From the NCBI GenBank assembly GCA_947443815.1, contig CANEXR010000086.1:1-10290 (forward strand): a stretch of 10,290 nucleotides of DNA, given 5' to 3'. Below the pieces are notes generated by a model. The model made no database searches. It saw only the letters and a program-made list of their open reading frames with translations, and was not told the origin of the DNA. This document shows, in pieces, positions 7,141 through 10,290 of this stretch. The translations under genes and the position numbers were made by a program. Numbering within the stretch: the stretch's first letter is position 1; the number at the start of each line of letters is the position of its first letter. The DNA comes from Flavobacteriaceae bacterium (GTDB lineage Bacteria; Bacteroidota; Bacteroidia; Flavobacteriales; Flavobacteriaceae).

Positions 7141-7160
7141 AAAAAATAATATTATTTTTT
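7141..7160. repeat. 20-bp perfect A/T palindrome in the divergent control region
   Basis: AAAAAATAAT is followed immediately by its exact reverse complement ATTATTTTTT. It sits 84 bases from the DUF4331 start and about 140 bases from the sigma factor start. It could be a regulator site, a bent-DNA or UP-like element, or a chance product of A/T composition. Confidence 0.5.
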
Positions 7161-7248
7161 AAATAATTGATATTTAGTTAATTACGAATTAAATAAAAAA
7201 TATTTTTTTTGAATTTTAATTTATTTTAACCTTGATAATCATAAAATT

Positions 7249-7257
7249 TACCATTTG
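7249..7257 (+). promoter_or_regulatory. Possible -7 box of the sigma factor gene
   Basis: TACCATTTG resembles TAnnTTTG with one extra spacer base. TTG at 7232-7234 region (CCTTGATAAT) lies only about 14 bases upstream, so the match is imperfect. If used, transcription would start near 7262-7264, nearly leaderless for an ATG at 7267 but with a normal leader for the ATG at 7300. Confidence 0.25.
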
Positions 7258-7299
7258 TGAATAAGAATGTATAAGTTTGTAACAGCAAAAAAAATAGTT

Positions 7300-7830
7300 A
7301 TGACTCAAGATGAATTATTGGTATTAATTTATAAAAAAGATGAAAAAGCCTTTACCCATCTATACGATATGTATTCGAAAAGCCTATTTTCTGTAATCAA
7401 TGTTCTTGTAAAAAACAGAGAAGAGGCGGAAGATGTTCTGCAAGAAGTATTTGTCAAAATCTGGAAAAATATTGATTCTTATCACGAAAGTAAAGGCCGA
7501 TTTTATACTTGGATAGTAAATATTGCTCGAAATACATCTATCGATAAGCTGCGCTCTAAAAATTTTAATAACAGTCAAAAAAACCTTTCTTCAGATAATT
7601 TCGTACATCTATTTGATGACAGTAATAAACTGGCTGATAAAATGGATGCCTTAGGTTTACAAGAATTTGTAAAAAGACTAAAACCAAAATGCATTCAGAT
7701 AATTGATTTACTGTTTTTTAAAGGATTTACCCAACAAGAAGCTTCGGATGAACTCGAAATTCCTTTAGGAACCGTTAAAACCCACAATCGAAATTGTATT
7801 AATGATTTAAGAAATTATTTAAAAATATAA
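7300..7830 (+). CDS. ECF-type sigma-70 family RNA polymerase sigma factor
   Basis: This alternative sigma factor redirects RNA polymerase to a small regulon. The 176 residues contain only regions 2 and 4. Region 2 (about 15-84) includes EEAEDVLQEVFVKIW (41-55) and GRFYTWIVNIARNTSID (66-82), the core-binding and -10-recognition parts. Region 4 (about 125-174) ends in the helix-turn-helix FTQQEASDELEIPLGTVKTH (143-162), which reads the -35 element. I start it at the ATG at 7300 (MTQDELLVLIYKKDEKAF), where this family normally begins. An in-frame ATG at 7267 adds eleven residues but would leave almost no leader after the possible promoter. Its stop overlaps the anti-sigma start (TAATG), so the two are translationally coupled. 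Its likely target is the divergent DUF4331 gene set, and possibly itself. Confidence 0.92.
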   Translation: MTQDELLVLIYKKDEKAFTHLYDMYSKSLFSVINVLVKNREEAEDVLQEVFVKIWKNIDSYHESKGRFYTWIVNIARNTSIDKLRSKNFNNSQKNLSSDNFVHLFDDSNKLADKMDALGLQEFVKRLKPKCIQIIDLLFFKGFTQQEASDELEIPLGTVKTHNRNCINDLRNYLKI

Positions 7831-8615
7831 TGGAAACAAAAGCATATATAGAATCCGGTATTTTGGAACTTTACGTTTATGGTTTACTTACTGAAACAGA
7901 AAGTGAAGAAGTCAGTACTATGGCTAAAAATAATCCAGAAATCAATGACGAGATTATTGCTATTGAAAAAGCTATTGTTGCTTTATCATCGAGCTTCTCT
8001 CCTTTTCACTCTGTAGCCAATTTTGAAAAAATAAAAGCAAAATTAGATCTTAAACATTCGGAAGTTATCCCTTTAGAAACGTCTAGAAATTGGTCTCAAT
8101 ACATCGGTTGGGCTGCGGCAATCCTATTATTAGTTGGTATTGGTTATCAATACAATCAATTGAACCTAAGTAATACTCAAGTTGCAACTACTGAGATTGA
8201 AAAAACAAAATTGGAAAAAGAATTCAATGTTTTGAAGTTGAAAAATCAAGCATATGAAACCAGTTTAGCAGTTGTTAGAGATGCTAAAAATACTGTAATA
8301 GCACTTGGTGGACAAGCAGTTGCTCCTGAATCTTTTGCAAAAGTATATTGGAATCAAGAGACCAAAACTGTTTATATTGATGCCAGTGGATTACCAGAGC
8401 CACCAAAAGGAATGGTATATCAGATTTGGGCACTAAAATTAAATCCGTTAACTCCAACTAGTATTGGATTATTAGAAAATTTTGATGCAAACAATCAAAA
8501 AATATTTGCCGTTAATAAAGCCAATGATGCCGAAGCTTTTGGTATTACACTTGAACCTGCTGGTGGAAGTTTAACTCCTACTATGGAACAATTGTATACC
8601 CTAGGAAAAGTATAG
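7830..8615 (+). CDS. Membrane anti-sigma factor, RskA-like
   Basis: The 261-residue protein is expected to hold the adjacent ECF sigma factor at the inner membrane. Residues 1-75 form a cytoplasmic, sigma-binding-type domain (YIESGILELYVYGLLTETES at 6-25). It lacks the HxxxCxxC zinc motif, so it is not a redox-sensing ZAS domain. A single transmembrane helix spans about 91-106 (YIGWAAAILLLVGIGY). A coiled-coil-like stretch (118-145) follows. The periplasmic C-terminal domain (160-261) matches the anti-sigma-K (RskA) fold family: AKVYWNQETKTVYIDASGLP (170-189), MVYQIWAL (195-202) and FGITLEPAGGS (237-247). RskA-type factors are typically released by regulated intramembrane proteolysis; the signal here is unknown. 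It shares one base with the sigma gene, and a terminator follows. Confidence 0.9.
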   Translation: METKAYIESGILELYVYGLLTETESEEVSTMAKNNPEINDEIIAIEKAIVALSSSFSPFHSVANFEKIKAKLDLKHSEVIPLETSRNWSQYIGWAAAILLLVGIGYQYNQLNLSNTQVATTEIEKTKLEKEFNVLKLKNQAYETSLAVVRDAKNTVIALGGQAVAPESFAKVYWNQETKTVYIDASGLPEPPKGMVYQIWALKLNPLTPTSIGLLENFDANNQKIFAVNKANDAEAFGITLEPAGGSLTPTMEQLYTLGKV

Positions 8616-8656
8616 GATAATCCTCTTTTTTTAAGATTCATAAACATCATTAATGC

Positions 8657-8686
8657 AAAAAGGTTCAACTTAAGTTGAACCTTTTT
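8657..8686. terminator. Bidirectional rho-independent terminator between anti-sigma and CcsA genes
   Basis: GGTTCAACTT (8662-8671) is followed directly by its exact reverse complement AAGTTGAACC (8672-8681). Five A's (8657-8661) pair with T's (8682-8686), and the T-run continues to 8688. The result is a strong stem with a U-tract in both directions. It lies 42 bases after the anti-sigma stop and 17 bases beyond the convergent CcsA stop. Confidence 0.88.
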
Positions 8687-8702
8687 TTATAAAATAAACC
8701 CC

Positions 8703-10290
8703 TTATTTCTTGTAATATTTTCTATAATTAGGATATGTAATGGCACCCAATATAGCGATTCCTCCTAATGAATACCAAATCCAATTCAAAGAATGTGCTT
8801 CTCCACTGGCATAAGAGTGCAATCCAACTAAATGGAAGTTTACTCCATAATAGGTAAATAAAATCGATACAAAAGCAAACATACTCATTAAATTAAAAAC
8901 CCATTTGCCTCTTAATGACGGAACAAATCGAGCATGAATGACAAATGCATAAACCATAATACTGATTAAAGCCCAGGTCTCTTTTGGATCCCAACCCCAG
9001 TAACGTCCCCAACTTTCGTTGGCCCATTGCCCTCCAAGAAAATTTCCAATAGTCAACATAATTAAACCAATAGTTAAGGCCATTTCATTGATATAGGTGA
9101 TTTCTTGGATATTCAAATCCATTTTGGTTTTGTTTTTTTCATTGGTAAACAAAATTAAAATTAAAGAAACTGCACCCAAAATCATTCCTAATGCAAACGG
9201 TCCATAACTTGCAACAATTACTGCCACGTGAATCATTAACCAATAAGAATTTAAAACTGGTTGTAAATTTGCAATTTCTGGATCAATCCAATTCATGTAA
9301 GCAGCTGTCAAAATCATAGCTGTTACAAAAGCAGACGAAGCTACAGTAAGTTTTGATTTTCTGTCAAAAGCTAGACCAAAAAACATTGTCGCCCAAGCTA
9401 CATATATTATAGACTCATAAGCATTACTCCAGGGTGCATGCCCCGAAATATACCAACGCGCTATTAATCCCAAAGTATGTAATCCAAATAATAATCCAAC
9501 AACAATATGCATGCTATTAACTAAAAAAGCCAATACTTTTCTCTCTTTGAATATTTGAAGAATGGTAAATAACAACATTAAAATAGCAGCAGTCAAATAC
9601 CAATAAGGCAATTTTTGAAAAACATCATACTTATTATATGCAATTTCTAGTGTAATTTTTTCTTCGCTTGGTCTTACTTTTTCTCCGAATTTTTTCTGGA
9701 AACCATTGATACTTTCTAATAATTCATCGGCAGATTTATAATTATTCGATACAGAAGCATTATTCAAAGTCCCAAAATATAAAGGAAGAATACTTTTAGT
9801 ATATGTAGAATCCATTCCTTTCATTCCTGATTCGTTCAATTCTAAATAGGAAATCCACTTGTTATTTTCATTATTTGGAATAGGGAATATTTTCAAAATT
9901 CGACCACTCAAAGCCGATTCCATCAAGTTCACTTTCTTATCGGTTTCAATAAAATCTTTTTCAAACTGATTCGGATTGGCTGTTTTGAAAGCATCTTCTA
10001 AATAAGAAGCTAATTTGTAATTCCCTTTATCATCAAAAAAAGCAATAAAAGGAGCATATTTGGCTGTTTTGTCAACACCAATAATTTTACGAATGCTATC
10101 ATTACCGCTTTTAATGTATATCAAAGGAATTTCTATCCATAGATTAGCATATTGGGTCATCGAAAGAAATACTTGATCTGAATTCATTCCGTTATAGCTA
10201 TCGGAATGACTTACTTTTCGCAATAATTCAGATGAAAAAGTATTGATTGGCTTCATTCTACCGCCTGCATCCTGAATGATTAAACGGCCA
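8703..10290 (-). CDS. ccsA: Cytochrome c biogenesis protein CcsA/CcsBA, C-terminal part, cut by window edge
   Basis: This is part of the System II heme-delivery and cytochrome c synthetase complex in the inner membrane, which attaches heme to CxxCH apocytochromes. The methionine at 10256 is not the start: the frame stays open to the edge, and the residues before it (IIQDAGGR, then MKPINTFSSELLRKV) match the conserved interior of Bacteroidetes CcsB-CcsA fusion proteins, which are about 1,000 residues. Counting from that methionine, 1-215 is a large periplasmic region. About eight or more transmembrane helices run from 217 to 507. The heme-handling WWD domain lies at 411-428 (Trp411, Trp416, Trp420, Trp422, Asp423, Trp428). 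Candidate heme-ligand histidines include His260, His343, and His475 in GVNFHLVGLHSY. GHAPWSNAYES (272-282) is also characteristic. It converges on the sigma/anti-sigma pair and appears unrelated to it. Confidence 0.93.
   Translation of the reverse strand, partial: GRLIIQDAGGRMKPINTFSSELLRKVSHSDSYNGMNSDQVFLSMTQYANLWIEIPLIYIKSGNDSIRKIIGVDKTAKYAPFIAFFDDKGNYKLASYLEDAFKTANPNQFEKDFIETDKKVNLMESALSGRILKIFPIPNNENNKWISYLELNESGMKGMDSTYTKSILPLYFGTLNNASVSNNYKSADELLESINGFQKKFGEKVRPSEEKITLEIAYNKYDVFQKLPYWYLTAAILMLLFTILQIFKERKVLAFLVNSMHIVVGLLFGLHTLGLIARWYISGHAPWSNAYESIIYVAWATMFFGLAFDRKSKLTVASSAFVTAMILTAAYMNWIDPEIANLQPVLNSYWLMIHVAVIVASYGPFALGMILGAVSLILILFTNEKNKTKMDLNIQEITYINEMALTIGLIMLTIGNFLGGQWANESWGRYWGWDPKETWALISIMVYAFVIHARFVPSLRGKWVFNLMSMFAFVSILFTYYGVNFHLVGLHSYASGEAHSLNWIWYSLGGIAILGAITYPNYRKYYKK

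Larger units (their letters stand above)
7058..7299. promoter_or_regulatory. Divergent control region between DUF4331 set and ECF sigma gene
   Basis: The region carries both upstream sequences. It is extremely A+T-rich: only five G or C among the ninety bases 7121-7210. The 7061-7120 part holds a G+C island with GGTA-N5-TACC (7096-7108). Two similar sequences of the form TAACCTT-N6/7-ATAAAA face outward: 7227-7246 on plus and 7080-7063 on minus. No clear TAnnTTTG box is found for the DUF4331 direction, consistent with use of an alternative sigma factor. Bases 7267-7299 would be coding if the upstream ATG at 7267 is used for the sigma factor. Confidence 0.55.

Noticed and set aside
1..10290. 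CRISPR arrays, tRNA genes, insertion sequences, riboswitches
   Set aside because: I looked for regularly spaced repeats, tRNA-like cloverleaf sequence, transposase motifs and long structured leaders and found none; all intergenic gaps are under 300 bases.

Overview
The window looks like chromosome from a flavobacterium-like member of the Bacteroidetes. The evidence is A+T-rich DNA, a TAnnTTTG-type -7 promoter element (TATCTTTG at 455-462), A-rich leaders in place of Shine-Dalgarno sites, a CcsB-CcsA type cytochrome c biogenesis protein, a TonB-dependent receptor with a carboxypeptidase-regulatory-like N-terminal domain, and several short lipoprotein signals. I see no tRNA, rRNA, CRISPR array or mobile element.

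Layout. A GNAT acetyltransferase cut by the left edge (2-418, +) is followed by a tRNA-dihydrouridine synthase with its own promoter (479-1423, +). A bidirectional hairpin terminator separates it from a convergent lipoprotein glutathione peroxidase (1512-2099, -). Next comes a leftward gene set. In transcription order it contains an exported DUF4331 N-terminal half (7057-6407), a lipoprotein carrying the DUF4331 C-terminal half (6388-5840), a TPR lipoprotein (5760-4465) and a TonB-dependent receptor (4458-2245), with a terminator after the receptor (2211-2165). A second hairpin terminator sits inside the set, between the DUF4331 pair and the TPR gene. Divergent from the set, across a very A+T-rich control region, are an ECF sigma factor (7300-7830) and its overlapping RskA-like membrane anti-sigma factor (7830-8615). 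A second bidirectional hairpin then separates these from a convergent CcsA/CcsBA cytochrome c maturation gene (8703-10290, -), which runs off the right edge.

How it fits together. The central block (2165-8615) reads as one envelope module. It has a membrane-held sigma factor, two exported DUF4331 halves that together match one normal DUF4331 protein, a TPR lipoprotein and an outer-membrane TonB-dependent transporter with a histidine-containing plug. Control of the set by the sigma factor is inferred from the divergent layout. The substrate and the role of DUF4331 are unknown. The flanking genes (acetyltransferase, Dus, peroxidase, CcsA) look like ordinary housekeeping genes.
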